The notes beneath the pieces are model-generated. The model did no database searches, was not told where the DNA came from, and worked only from the letters and a program-made list of their open reading frames with translations. Made by a program: the position numbers and the translations under genes. This document shows positions 19,078 to 29,459 of a stretch of DNA of 64,000 nucleotides, piece after piece. Source of the stretch: Drosophila persimilis (lineage: Eukaryota > Arthropoda > Insecta > Diptera > Drosophilidae); the NCBI RefSeq assembly GCF_003286085.1, contig NW_020825426.1, positions 186,001 through 250,000 of the forward strand. Reading direction: 5' to 3'. Within the stretch, counting starts at the first letter, position 1; each line of letters begins with the position of its first letter.

Positions 19078-22000
19078 TGTTTGTCGTATGCACGGCGGCA
19101 ATACGCAATTAACATAACGCAACGTAACCCAGCTCACGCCTTGGCCTGATCCAGCAGGTTAGGGGAGCCAGAGTTACGTTGCGCTATGGGGACTTTATTG
19201 TACATATACTACACTAGCATTTTAAGTACATTGTATTGGGGCTGTCAGTGTATAAATGTATGTATATAGCTGTCTACCAACTGCTGTTTAGCAGTCGTAG
19301 GCAGCAAATACAATGCTTTTTTACAGCACGAATTCACTTCTGCCGGCAGTTCTTCCGGCGCAATCATCTTCTGGGAACTTCTCTCCACTTTGGTAAACAG
19401 TCCGTTTGCCAGAGGGGGGAGGGGGGAGTGAGTAGAGCTAAAGCATAATGCTCTTGACTTAGATTAGATTTAAATGTAGACTATCAAATAAGGAGATACA
19501 TTTTGGTTGCCTTACATTGGCAGAAAGGGCGATTATATATATATATGTTATTTATTCTAATTATTGTCTTCTTGTTCATTTTTTCGTCTTGTTTTGTTTC
19601 TCCTCTGCCCACTGGTCCGGGGCAGCCAGAGCTTTTGCTTGTTTGCTTCTGTCTGTGTGCGCTTTCGTCGGCCTAGCTGTACCAGCACTATGCATTCCCG
19701 GCATGGGAACTCGCCTGTATGCCAGCGTACAGACAATCTGTCAGCCTGGTCATTTGGGCAATTAGAACATCAACTTTCTCTTCCAGTTTCTGGGTGGCTT
19801 CAGCAGCGGCGGCCGCATGCTGGATCCGCTCCTGAGTCAGCAGGGTGATGAGATAGTCCAGTTTCTGGCTGAGCTCATCGCTAGGACGGTCGTTCTGGTT
19901 GCTCACCGTGGGCTGGAATCCAGCTGCGGTCGCTGTGGTTGGAGTAGTCTGCCATACTTGCCTCCCTGAAGGGGCTGGGGATGACTCGCTGGCTGCCTTG
20001 TGCGGAGTGCATCGGCATAGGTGCTCAGTCTGAGCTGGAGGAGCAGGGAGCTCTTGCGCCTGAGCGCGATCGCCGGCGGCGCTGGCTGCTGCAGTGCTGG
20101 AAAGCCCTGCTGGTTGGTGACGGGTGGCTGGCGGGGGACGACGCAAACCCTGAGTGGCGGGTAGGGTAGGCATTGATAGTTTGCTCAGCATCTTGTTGGT
20201 CTGTTCTTCCCATTTCTCATTTTATTACAGTACGCCTTGTACTTGATGCATCCACGGTAGCTGGCCACGTGGGGACCGTTGCAGTTTGCACATTTCGGCA
20301 CGTCCTCCCGCTTCTTGGGGCAGTCCTTGGGGTCATGCTTCTCCCCACACTTGAGACATACAACTGCACGGCTGCAGTAGTTCTTGGAGTGCCCAAACAT
20401 TTGGCATTTGTGGCACTGAGGAACGCCTGGCGCGCGTATGGGCTTCTCTACCTTGACTCGTTGGCTGCAAATTGCCGTTAGCTCGTATATACTGCTGTTA
20501 TTCTCCTGGGGCTCAAGCTCAACCTCGAATAGGTCCAATGGCTCCTTTGTAAATCGCTTCGGTATATTGGCAATATGCCTCACCTTGTAGCCAAGTCTAT
20601 CGAGCTGTTCGCGCACCCAGTCTGTGGGTGTGGAACGGTGCAGGTGACGTATAACGATGCGCATACCCCTTTCGCTTCGCAGGCGAAATGTGTGATATTC
20701 GACACCTTCATCCCTCAGATAGGAGCCGTAATTAGGGTCCCTATATCCATCTATTGTATGGCACATGACTTTCAGAGATCCATTGTTGGCAGTCTTAGTG
20801 TCGTATGTGCCTGCGCCAATGGCATTGTCAATGCATTGGAGCAGGGGAACGATCTCAGGGACGTTGGGGATGAATATGGGGGCTGGCCGCACAGTTCTGG
20901 CGTCAGCAGTAGCAGCAGCATCGGGTGCGTGTGCAGTGGTAGGGGGCAGGCGGGGGGGTGGAGTGAGGAGTGGAGGGCCTGCTTGTGGGAACAGGTTCCT
21001 CGGCTACCGTCTCTCCCTCGCTGCAGTCAGGCGTCCACATCCATGTCAGTCGTTGGCTACATCGTCAGCATCCGAAAGTATTTCGAAGTAGTTCGTTATA
21101 CTCCTCTGGCTTAGAGTCATTCTTCTCCTTGGGGATTGCTGTCCGCTTGCTCTTCTTGGCCGTACGCCTTTATAATCGGACGAGCCCAAGGTGGTCGTCC
21201 GCTTCTTATTCCGGGCCTCATACTCTGCCATCAGCTTGGCAGTAGCTTTCCTCTCCATTTCCAGTTTCTTCCGCTGCTCCTTGAGGATCTCGTGCAGGGT
21301 CGGCTGGCTCTGCACAGGTGCTGCAAGGGCACCAGCAGAAACTGGGGGTCGTTGAGCGGCGTGGGCGGCTACACGAGCAGCGCTATCGGTAGTGGGAGCT
21401 GTTGCAGCTGGAGGGCGATTGGCTGCGGCGGCAGCTACGCGAGTAGGGGCGGTGGCTTTGGCAGCAGCAGGAATAGCAGCACGGGCAGCTGCAGCAGAGG
21501 CTCTGGTTACCATGGTAGCGAGGGGGGATAGCGATGGCTTGGTTGACAGTGCAGAGGACGGGGCCTGCATCATCTTGGCTGCAGCGGCAGCTGAAGTTGA
21601 TGGCATGTCGCTTGTCAGGTCCGCCAATGAGGTCGAACGACAGGAGAGGGGGCGCAATAGTTGCGGGGAGGGATGGAGGTCATCTTCGCTGTCCGAAAAG
21701 GGAGCACATGAGGCCGAATTGGTCTTCTTTTTCGACTTGGGACACGGCTTACGCACCATTGTTTATACTTTGTGGCTTTATTAGCACAAATTTATACACG
21801 TGTGAAAACGTTGGAGGGGGGGGGGGGGGGGGGGGACAGCAGCGGCTGCAGCCTACCCCACGTTTTTTCACTATCGGCACTTGGGTTATGTTCGGTATTG
21901 AACAATTTCTACACGGCACAACACTTCGCGTTGCCCGGAATGTATTTGCAGAATATTGCACAATGTATATTTATACATGTGCAATAAATTCTGGGGATTT

Positions 22001-22091
22001 TTTGGCGATTTTTGATATTTTAATTATTAATTTTAGCGGAACGTTTTTTGGTTTTTTTTTTTTTTTTGATGTTCAAACTTGCTCAGGGCAC
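19078..22091 (-). mobile_element. Family 1 element, copy 7, 1b/1a mosaic
   Basis: The 3' end up to about 19200 is 1a, the rest of the 3' UTR is 1b, the gag C-terminus is largely 1a, the gag centre 1b, and the gag N-terminus and 5' UTR 1a with a 20-G run. The 5' tag (22052-22091) is present. Many 1-nt insertions lie at 1a/1b difference sites. Confidence 0.85.
19688..21759 (-). pseudogene. gag: Gag, family 1, frameshifted (probably by consensus error)
   Basis: The frames 21759-21046, 20892-20185 and 20191-19688 together cover the N-terminus, the PRE_C2HC region with the three knuckles, and the C-terminal coiled coil. Extra bases near 21030, 21048, 21112, 21163, 21180, 20710, 20730 and 20027 each show both subtype alleles side by side. 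The break pattern is not that of an old pseudogene, because substitutions are few and no nonsense codons are seen apart from the shifts. Confidence 0.75.
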
Positions 22092-25065
22092 TTTTTTTGT
22101 TTGTCGTATGCACGGCGGCAATACGCAATTAACATAACGCAACGTAACCCAGCTCACGCCTTGGCCTGATCCAGCAGGTTAGGGGAGCCAGAGTTACGTT
22201 GCGCTATGGGGACTTTATTGTACCTATACTATGGAGCATTTTTAGTACAATTTGTTGGGGCTGTAGCTTAAAAATATATGTAAATAGCTGTCTACGAACT
22301 GCTGAGAGCAGTCGTAGGCAGCAAATACTATGCTTTGAACAGCACGAAATCTCTTCTGCCGGCAGTGCTGCCGGCGCAATCATCTTGTGTGAATATCTCT
22401 CCGCCTTGGTAAACAGTCCGTTTGCCAGAGGGGGGGAGGGGGAGTGGGTAGAGCTAAAGCATAATACTCTAGACTTAGTTTAGATTTAAATTTAGACTAT
22501 AATTAAGGGGAACATATTGGTTGCCTTACGTTGGCGGGAAGGGCGATTATATATATATGTTATTTATTCTAATTATTGTCTTCTTGTTCCTTTCATTTGT
22601 CTTGTTTTGTTTCTCCTCTGCCCACTGGTCCGGGGCAGCCAGAGCTTTTGCTTGTTTGCTTCCTTTTGTGTGCGCTTTCGTTGGCTTGGCTGTACCAGCA
22701 CTACACATTCCCGGCATGGGAACTCGCCTGTATGCCAGCGTACAGACAATCTGTCAACCTGGTCATTTGGGCAATTAGAACATCAACTTTCTCTTCCAGT
22801 TTCTGGGTGGCTTCAGCAGCGGCGGCCGCATGCTGGATCCGCTCCTGAGTCAGCAGGGTGATGAGATAGTCCAGTTTCTGGCTGAGCTCATCGCTAGGAC
22901 GGTCGTTCTGGTTGCTCACCGTGGGCTGGAGTCCAGCTGCGGTCGCTGTGGTTGGAGTAGTCTGCCATACTTGCCTCCCTGAAAGGGGCTGGGGATGACT
23001 CGCTGGCTGCCTTGTGCGGAGTGCATCGGCATAGGTGCTCGTCTGAGCTGGAGGAGCAGGAGCTCTTGCGCCTGAGCGCGATCGCCGGCGGCGCGGCTGC
23101 TGCAGTGCTGGAAAGCCCTGCTGGTTGGTGACGGGTGGCTGGCGGGGACGACGCAAACCCTGAGTGGCGGGTAAGGTAGGCATTGATAGTTTGCTCAACA
23201 TCCTGTTGGTCTGTTCTAACCCATTTCTCCTTCTGTTGCAGTACTCCTTGTACTTGATGCATCCACGGTAGCTGGCAACATGGGGACCGTTGCAGTTTGC
23301 ACACTTCGGCACGTCCTCCCGCTTCTTGGGGCAGTCCTTGGGGTCATGCTTCTCCCCACACTTCAAACACACAACTGCACGGCTGCAGTAGTTCTTCGAG
23401 TGCCCAAACATTTGGCACTTGTGGCACTGGGGAACGCCTGGCGCGCGTATGGGCTTTTCAACCTTGATACGTTGGCTGCAAATTGCCGTTAGCTCATATA
23501 TGCGATTGTTTGTCTCATGAGGCTCAAGCTCGACTTCGAACAGGTCCAATGGCTCCTTCGTGAATCGCTTCGGTATATTGGCAATATGCCTCACCTTGTA
23601 GCCAAGTTTGTCGAGCTGTTCGCGCACCCAGTCTGTGGGTGTGGACCGATGCAGGTGACGTATGACGACACGCATACCCCTCTCGCTTCGCAGTCGATAT
23701 GTGTGGTACTCCACACCTTCACCCTCAGATAGGAGCCGTATTAGGGTCCTATAGCCATCTATTGTGTGGCACATGACTTTGAGTGATCCGTTGTTGGCAG
23801 TCTTAGTGTCGTATGTGCCTGCGCCAATGGCATTGTCAATGCATTGGAGCAGGGGAACGATCTCTGGGACGTTGGGGATGAATATGGGGGCTGGCCGCAC
23901 AGTTCTGGCGTCAGCAGTAGCAGCAGCATCGGGTGCGTGTGCAGTGGTAGGGGCAGGCGGGGGGGTGGAGTGAGGAGTGGAGGGCCTGCTTGTGGGAACA
24001 GGTTCCTCGGCTACCGTCTCTCCCTCGCTGCAGTCAGCGTCCACATCCATGTCATCGTTGGCTACATCGTCAGCATCCGAGAGTATTTCGAAATAGTTCG
24101 TTATACTCCTCTGGCTTGAGACGGGCTTCTCCTTGGGGATTGCTGTCCGCTTGCTCTTCTTGGCCGTCGCCTTTATGATCGACGAGCCCAAGGTGGTCGT
24201 CCGCTTTTTATGCCGGGCCTCAAACTCTGCCATCAGCTTGGCAGTAGCTTTCCTCTCCATTTCCAGTTTCTTCCGCTGCTCCTTGAGGATCTCGTGCAGG
24301 GTCGGCTGGCTCTGCACAGGTGCTGCAAGGGCACCAGCAGAAACTGGGGGTCGTTGAGCGGCGTGGGCGGCTACACGAGCAGCGCTATCGGTAGTGGGAG
24401 CTGTTGCAGCTGGAGGGCGATTGGCTGCGGCGGCAGCTACGCGAGTAGGGGCGGTGGCTTTGGCAGCAGCAGGAATAGCAGCACGGGCAGCTGCAGCAGA
24501 GGCTCTGGTTACCATGGTAGCGAGGGGGGATAGCGATGGCTTGGTTGACAGTGCAGAGGACGGGGCCTGCATCATCTTGGCTGCAGCGGCAGCTGAAGTT
24601 GATGGCATGTCGCTTGTCAGGTCCGCCAATGAGGTCGAACGACAGGAGAGGGGGCGCAATAGTTGCGGGGAGGGATGGAGGTCATCTTCGCTGTCCGAAA
24701 AGGGAGCACATGAGGCCGAATTGGTCTTCTTTTTCGACTTGGGACACGGCTTACGCACCATTGTTTATACTTTGTGGCTTTATTAGCACAAATTTATACA
24801 CGTGTGAAAACGTTGGAGGGGGGGGGGGGGGGGACAGCAGCGGCTGCAGCCTACCCCACGTTTTTTCACTATCGGCACTTGGGTTATGTTCGGTATTGAA
24901 CAATTTCTACACGGCACAACACTTCGCGTTGCCCGGAATGTATTTGCAGAATATTGCACAATGTATATTTATACATGTGCAATAAATTCTGGGGATTTTT
25001 TGGCGATTTTTGATATTTTAATTATTAATTTTAGCGGAACGTTTTTTGGTTTTTTTTGGATGTTC
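22092..25065 (-). mobile_element. Family 1 (HeT-A-like) element, copy 8
   Basis: A complete 1a copy with a 7-T tail (22092-22098). Its 5' end meets the 3' end of the family 2 element without a clear tail; the bases 25050-25065 look like a short tag remnant (T run plus gatgttc). Confidence 0.88.
22701..24761 (-). CDS. gag: Gag protein, family 1 (686 aa, intact)
   Basis: The protein is identical to that at 1815-3875, with all three zinc knuckles. It lies between the mosaic block and the family 2 element. Confidence 0.9.
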   Translation of the reverse strand: MVRKPCPKSKKKTNSASCAPFSDSEDDLHPSPQLLRPLSCRSTSLADLTSDMPSTSAAAAAKMMQAPSSALSTKPSLSPLATMVTRASAAAARAAIPAAAKATAPTRVAAAAANRPPAATAPTTDSAARVAAHAAQRPPVSAGALAAPVQSQPTLHEILKEQRKKLEMERKATAKLMAEFEARHKKRTTTLGSSIIKATAKKSKRTAIPKEKPVSSQRSITNYFEILSDADDVANDDMDVDADCSEGETVAEEPVPTSRPSTPHSTPPPAPTTAHAPDAAATADARTVRPAPIFIPNVPEIVPLLQCIDNAIGAGTYDTKTANNGSLKVMCHTIDGYRTLIRLLSEGEGVEYHTYRLRSERGMRVVIRHLHRSTPTDWVREQLDKLGYKVRHIANIPKRFTKEPLDLFEVELEPHETNNRIYELTAICSQRIKVEKPIRAPGVPQCHKCQMFGHSKNYCSRAVVCLKCGEKHDPKDCPKKREDVPKCANCNGPHVASYRGCIKYKEYCNRRRNGLEQTNRMLSKLSMPTLPATQGLRRPRQPPVTNQQGFPALQQPRRRRSRSGARAPAPPAQTSTYADALRTRQPASHPQPLSGRQVWQTTPTTATAAGLQPTVSNQNDRPSDELSQKLDYLITLLTQERIQHAAAAAEATQKLEEKVDVLIAQMTRLTDCLYAGIQASSHAGNV

Positions 25066-26183
25066 TGATGTGTCGTATGCAGCGGAGGCGATACGTAACT
25101 GTCATAACGTAACGTAACCCGGCTCGAGCCTTGGCCTGACCAGCAGGTTAGGGGAGCCAGGGCTACGTTACGCTATGTGGACTTTATTGTACAGATACTC
25201 TTAATCTAGCATTTTAGGTACAATCTATTGGGGCTGTTAATATATAAATGTATGTATGTAGCTGTCTACAGGTTGCTGTTAGCAGCCGTAGGCAGCAGAT
25301 ACAATGCTTTTTTTTTTTTACAGCAAGAATTCTCTTCTGCCAGCAGTTCTGCCGGCGCAATCATCCTTTGTATAAATCCCACCGCTTTGGTAAACAGTCC
25401 GTTTGCCAGAGGGGGGAGGGGGAGTGGGTAGAGCTAAAGCATAATACTCTCGACTTAGTTTAGATTTAAATGTAGACTATAATTAAGGGGAACATATTGG
25501 TTGCCTTACATTGGCGGGAGGGGCAATTATATATATGTACATGTTTATCTTATTTATATCTTGTCTTCAATTTGTTTTAGTCTTCTTTTTGATTCTCCTC
25601 TGCCCACTGGTCCGGGGCAGCCAGAGCTATTGCTTGTTTTGTTTCCTTTTTCATTCCTCTTTCTTTGTTGTTCCGCCCTCTGGTCCGGGGCAGCCAGCAT
25701 TGGGTTGAGTGTCTGTGTGGATGTGATGATGTGTGTGTATGTGGTTGTGCGCAGCAGTCGGTTGTCTCGGCAGTGGAAATGGCAGAATTCCACCACCTTC
25801 CAGTAGTTGTTGTTGCCTTCTCTCTTCCTCTCAGGGACTTCGCTGGCGGCAATTTGAGATCTGTAGGAGAAGGAGGAAACAGAAATTGCGCAGCAGAAAT
25901 GCTAACGCTCATAGTTTTCAACAGCGGCGCCTTGATCGGACGCGTTTTGGCAGTCAGTCGCATGAGTCTTCTACTCTTTTTAAGTTCGCAGTTGTCCATT
26001 TCCATGTTATTAGTTGCTCGGTTCGGGAAGATGTTTGTCAGAGTGATCATTCCGTAACGGCTATTTGTTGCGCTCGCATATACTTCTGTGTTTTCCTTCG
26101 TGCGTGTGTATGTGTATTCAAATGTGGCAGCCATGGTTGTTGCAATCTTAGGGGCTGAACGGGACTTTGCTGGCGGTAAGTCT
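25066..26183 (-). other. Family 2 3' UTR
   Basis: A 1.1-kb region after the pol stop. The last 550 bases align with the family 1 3' UTR, including the terminal inverted repeat (25108-25172) and second stem (near 25265-25292). An 18-bp motif with core ctggtccggggcagcc occurs twice (25607-25624 and 25680-25697) but once in family 1. The rest (about 25700-26183) has no family 1 counterpart. On the plus strand a pyrimidine tract ending in TCAG (25834) and a GTAAGT (26175) resemble splice sites. Confidence 0.65.
25108..25172. repeat. 3'-terminal inverted repeat of family 2
   Basis: Arms 25108-25116 and 25164-25172 are 9-bp perfect complements. Compared with family 1 (1252-1317) a C-G pair is a T-A pair here, so both sides changed together. 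This supports a paired structure in the RNA end. Confidence 0.6.
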
Positions 26184-26293
26184 TCATTGCTGCTGTACAT
26201 TTTGGCTGCTATTCTCTGTGTTTCTTGTTCCCGTTGCTGGCGGTGGTTGATATTCCTGGGCATTTGTGTTAGTGTGCGTGTGTGTGCTTCCAT
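25577..26293 (-). CDS. Open frame overlapping pol end, family 2 (doubtful)
   Basis: A 238-aa sense-strand frame overlaps the pol 3' end by about 110 nt in another frame and runs into the 3' UTR. It is rich in Thr, Arg and Lys, and repeats an LPPAKS motif. I recognise no domain. It could be a shifted C-terminal extension of Pol or chance openness in a low-stop region. There is no second copy of family 2 to test conservation. Confidence 0.2.
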   Translation of the reverse strand: MEAHTRTLTQMPRNINHRQQREQETQRIAAKMYSSNEDLPPAKSRSAPKIATTMAATFEYTYTRTKENTEVYASATNSRYGMITLTNIFPNRATNNMEMDNCELKKSRRLMRLTAKTRPIKAPLLKTMSVSISAAQFLFPPSPTDLKLPPAKSLRGREKATTTTGRWWNSAISTAETTDCCAQPHTHTSSHPHRHSTQCWLPRTRGRNNKERGMKKETKQAIALAAPDQWAEENQKED

Positions 26294-29200
26294 TGACTTG
26301 GCCGTTATCGCTGTGCCGCGAGTGTGTGTCAGCTATCTCAGTCAATGCTGCATCCAATGCCAGTCCCAATCGTTCAAGTCGCTGCCTTCTGCTGCTGACC
26401 GTCAGATCTATCGTGGCTATGGGAGCAGGCTCCAGTAACCTCCGTCTTGGCAGTATGACCTCGGTATAGTAGTTGTATTCTTGTGGTGGCGATACTGGGC
26501 GATCCATCCTGATCAGCATCCTCCGCATTTCGTCAAGGTTCCTATCGTGGCTGATTTGGTCTTCTTCTGTGTATGGGCGCTGATTAGGGATCATCTCGAT
26601 TCTGTTCCATTGCTGCTTCGCGAGTTCCTTGGGAAGGTGTTTGCTAAGGTACTCGGAGTACCGGGGTCTTGTGATTCGGTGCGGTACGTAGGGGTCATTG
26701 ACCACTTTGGCTGCCTCTATGTTGTGGTGTGATCTCATTTGTTCCGAGTACCTTTTGCATGCCCTCTCGTAGACTGCCTCTACCGTGTCCACTTCCAGGT
26801 CCCTGTGGATGGTGTCGTTCCTCACGTACCATGGCGCATTGCAAATCAGCCGAAGGGTCTTGTTCTGCTCGACTTGTATTCGTCCAAATTCTGCGCTGGT
26901 AGCCAATGGACCCCATACGGCCAATGTGTACTGCCAGATCGGTGCGATCATCTGCTTGTACAACATTACCTTGGTTTTGAGGTTCAATTTGCTGTTTGAG
27001 TTCAGGAGCCAGCGCAGTTTTTGGACCCTTGCCCTGACCTTGGTGACGATGTTGGTGATGTGCAGGTGGAACTGCAGCTTGGCGTCCAGCTTGACCCCCA
27101 GATATGAGTGCACGGCGACGCTACTGATTCGCTGGTCGGCGATGTGCGGCTGCAACTCATCTACTGGCTGCTGGATCGTGCGCAACGTATGCACTATGTG
27201 CACAGTTTTGGAAGCGTTGATCGTGATGCCCCATTGCTTTGCCCAGTTGCAGATGCTGAGCAGGAAGCGGTTGAGCTTTTGGGTAGCCATGAGCTGATTC
27301 ATGCCAGTCGCCAGGATTGCTGTGTCGTCAGCATAGGTAGCCAGGAGCATACCCCTGTCGCGAGGAAGCGGCATGTCGTGTGTATACAGGTTGTATAACA
27401 CTGGCCCAAGTACGCTGCCCTGAGGAACGCCTGCTGCAATCATTTTGCTTCCTGACTTGACGCCGCCTGTGCACTCAACATAAAAGGACCGATCATCCAA
27501 ATAGTGGGACAGGACTCTGTATAACGCTACCGGCAACAACTGCTTCATCTTGTGCTTCAGGCCCGCATGCCAGACTCGATCGAATGCCTCCTGGATGTCC
27601 ATGTATATGGCAGAGCAGTACAAATTGTTCTCGTAGGTGGACAAAATAAACTTCGAGACTCTCCCCAATTGGTGTTCAGCCGCGTGCACATGTCTGAAGC
27701 CAAACTGATGGTTTGGAATAGCCTCAACAAATCCATCAGCTTCCATCATCCTGGTCAGAATGAGACGCTCAAACAGTTTCGACAGACCCGAAAGCAGACT
27801 GATAGGGCGATAAGATGCCAACTTATCGGCGGGTTTTCCTGGCTTGGGGATCATGCTAACAGCCGCGTGTTTCCACCTGTTAGGAAAGCAACCAATCCTA
27901 AGGGAGCTGTTGCATATTAGCGCGAAGTATAACAGAGCAGACTTAGGTAGAGCCTTTATTGTCCGGTTGTCGATCCTGTCCATTCCAGGGGCCTTTTTCA
28001 CCTTCAGTACCTTGACTTGTGCCTCAATCTCAGGAAGAGTGATCGCCCTGAATCTCAAATTGGGACCAGGGGATCCAAACTCTTCAAGAGACTCCTCGAT
28101 TGCTCGTATGTCGGCTGCCGCGCTGGTCAGTACAGGCTTGAATCGCTGCTCCAGATGCCTCGCAAAGGACTCTGCCTTCTCCTCCGTGCTCTTACACCAG
28201 GGATCATCAGCGTTGTCTTCTCCATCGGCGCAAAACTTTCTCACGGGCAGATTGGCTGCTGGCTGCCGCTTCAATCCATTGGTCAATCTCCACAGCTTTG
28301 CCATGCTGTAGCGATCGGTGGGATCGATTGAGCCAATGATGTTGTCGGCGCGTCTGGCTTTGTCCGCTTCCAGCTCCTTGTGGATCCTGTTGCCAAGCAT
28401 ATTGAACAGCTGTCGCACTGCCGGGTCCTGATTCCGCTTCAGCATGTTCCTCAGGCGCCTCTTGGTGGCAATCATCAGCCGTATGCGATTGCTGACCTGG
28501 TACTCAGCTTGGACTCTAGGTCGGACGGGCCTCCTCAAACCGCTTGTGGCATGTTCAGCTGCCTCCAACACGTTCCTCTCCAGAATGCTCGCTGCGTCAT
28601 CAACATCCTCTGCTGACCTGAGCTCAGTATTCAGATGGATGTGCGAGTCCAGCCACGATTGGAACCTCGAGATGCTGGCCCCTGGGGGCAAGAGGCGTCT
28701 CCTGTTCACCGCCTCCGCTGGAGACATGCTCAACTGAACCACCATTGGGAGATGGTCAGATGAGAGGTCGTTCAGATGGGATATACGCAGCAACTCGTCC
28801 CTCACGCCCTTGTAGACCGCGAAGTCGATTGCAGATGGTGTATGCCGAGTATTGTAAGGGTAGTGAGTGGGAGATCCAGTAGCCAGAATGTTGCAGCTAC
28901 TTTCCTGAACGGCCCTGAGCAGCTTTCCACCTCTTCTACACGCCCTTGCGTTTCCCCACCACGAATTCTTCGCGTTCCAATCGCCGGCAGCAATGAATCT
29001 TGGCCCCAACTGACCAAAAAATGCCAAGAAGTCCTCCTCAGTCCATTCCTGCATTGGGGGGCAGTAAATGGAAGAGACCACCAGTCGGCCACCATCAGGC
29101 AGGGTCAGGGTAGCGGATGCACACTGAATGTGGTCCGTAGCTATATTCGGCAGGGCAATATGAAGGATTCCAGCTCTGACTAGGAGCAGGGATCCCCCAC

Positions 29201-29459
29201 GACCAGTCCCAGATGGGTGATTGGCACCGTAAGTACAGTATCCATTGACGCTGAAGGTCTCTGAGTTTTTAAAATGAGACTCAGAGACCATCAGAACGTC
29301 AACTTCGTGTCTGCATGCAAATGCCGCAAGTTCGGCTGTCTTCCCTCGGAGTCCCGAGGCGTTCCAAAACACAATCTTTAGATTGCTGTGGTGACGGGTA
29401 GAGTAGTTAGTATTAGAATTATACATTTCTAGCAAATGAATTCGCCTGAATACTAGCAT
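26184..29459 (-). CDS. pol: Pol: endonuclease-reverse transcriptase, family 2 (1091 aa)
   Basis: This enzyme copies the element RNA onto chromosome ends. The N-terminal APE-type endonuclease domain (about 25-250) shows WNASGL, GDWNAK and SDHLP motifs. The reverse transcriptase (about 480-760) shows RPISLLSGLSKLFERL, AFDRVWHAGL, GVPQGSVLGPVLY and the catalytic YADD at 709-712. The tail has the WQYTLAVWG motif seen in jockey-clade Pols, then a Thr/Asn-rich end. No zinc finger is seen at the C-terminus. The frame overlaps the gag end by 41 nt in another frame, so translation needs a frameshift or reinitiation. No stop or shift interrupts it. Confidence 0.92.
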   Translation of the reverse strand: MLVFRRIHLLEMYNSNTNYSTRHHSNLKIVFWNASGLRGKTAELAAFACRHEVDVLMVSESHFKNSETFSVNGYCTYGANHPSGTGRGGSLLLVRAGILHIALPNIATDHIQCASATLTLPDGGRLVVSSIYCPPMQEWTEEDFLAFFGQLGPRFIAAGDWNAKNSWWGNARACRRGGKLLRAVQESSCNILATGSPTHYPYNTRHTPSAIDFAVYKGVRDELLRISHLNDLSSDHLPMVVQLSMSPAEAVNRRRLLPPGASISRFQSWLDSHIHLNTELRSAEDVDDAASILERNVLEAAEHATSGLRRPVRPRVQAEYQVSNRIRLMIATKRRLRNMLKRNQDPAVRQLFNMLGNRIHKELEADKARRADNIIGSIDPTDRYSMAKLWRLTNGLKRQPAANLPVRKFCADGEDNADDPWCKSTEEKAESFARHLEQRFKPVLTSAAADIRAIEESLEEFGSPGPNLRFRAITLPEIEAQVKVLKVKKAPGMDRIDNRTIKALPKSALLYFALICNSSLRIGCFPNRWKHAAVSMIPKPGKPADKLASYRPISLLSGLSKLFERLILTRMMEADGFVEAIPNHQFGFRHVHAAEHQLGRVSKFILSTYENNLYCSAIYMDIQEAFDRVWHAGLKHKMKQLLPVALYRVLSHYLDDRSFYVECTGGVKSGSKMIAAGVPQGSVLGPVLYNLYTHDMPLPRDRGMLLATYADDTAILATGMNQLMATQKLNRFLLSICNWAKQWGITINASKTVHIVHTLRTIQQPVDELQPHIADQRISSVAVHSYLGVKLDAKLQFHLHITNIVTKVRARVQKLRWLLNSNSKLNLKTKVMLYKQMIAPIWQYTLAVWGPLATSAEFGRIQVEQNKTLRLICNAPWYVRNDTIHRDLEVDTVEAVYERACKRYSEQMRSHHNIEAAKVVNDPYVPHRITRPRYSEYLSKHLPKELAKQQWNRIEMIPNQRPYTEEDQISHDRNLDEMRRMLIRMDRPVSPPQEYNYYTEVILPRRRLLEPAPIATIDLTVSSRRQRLERLGLALDAALTEIADTHSRHSDNGQVNGSTHTHTNTNAQEYQPPPATGTRNTENSSQNVQQQ

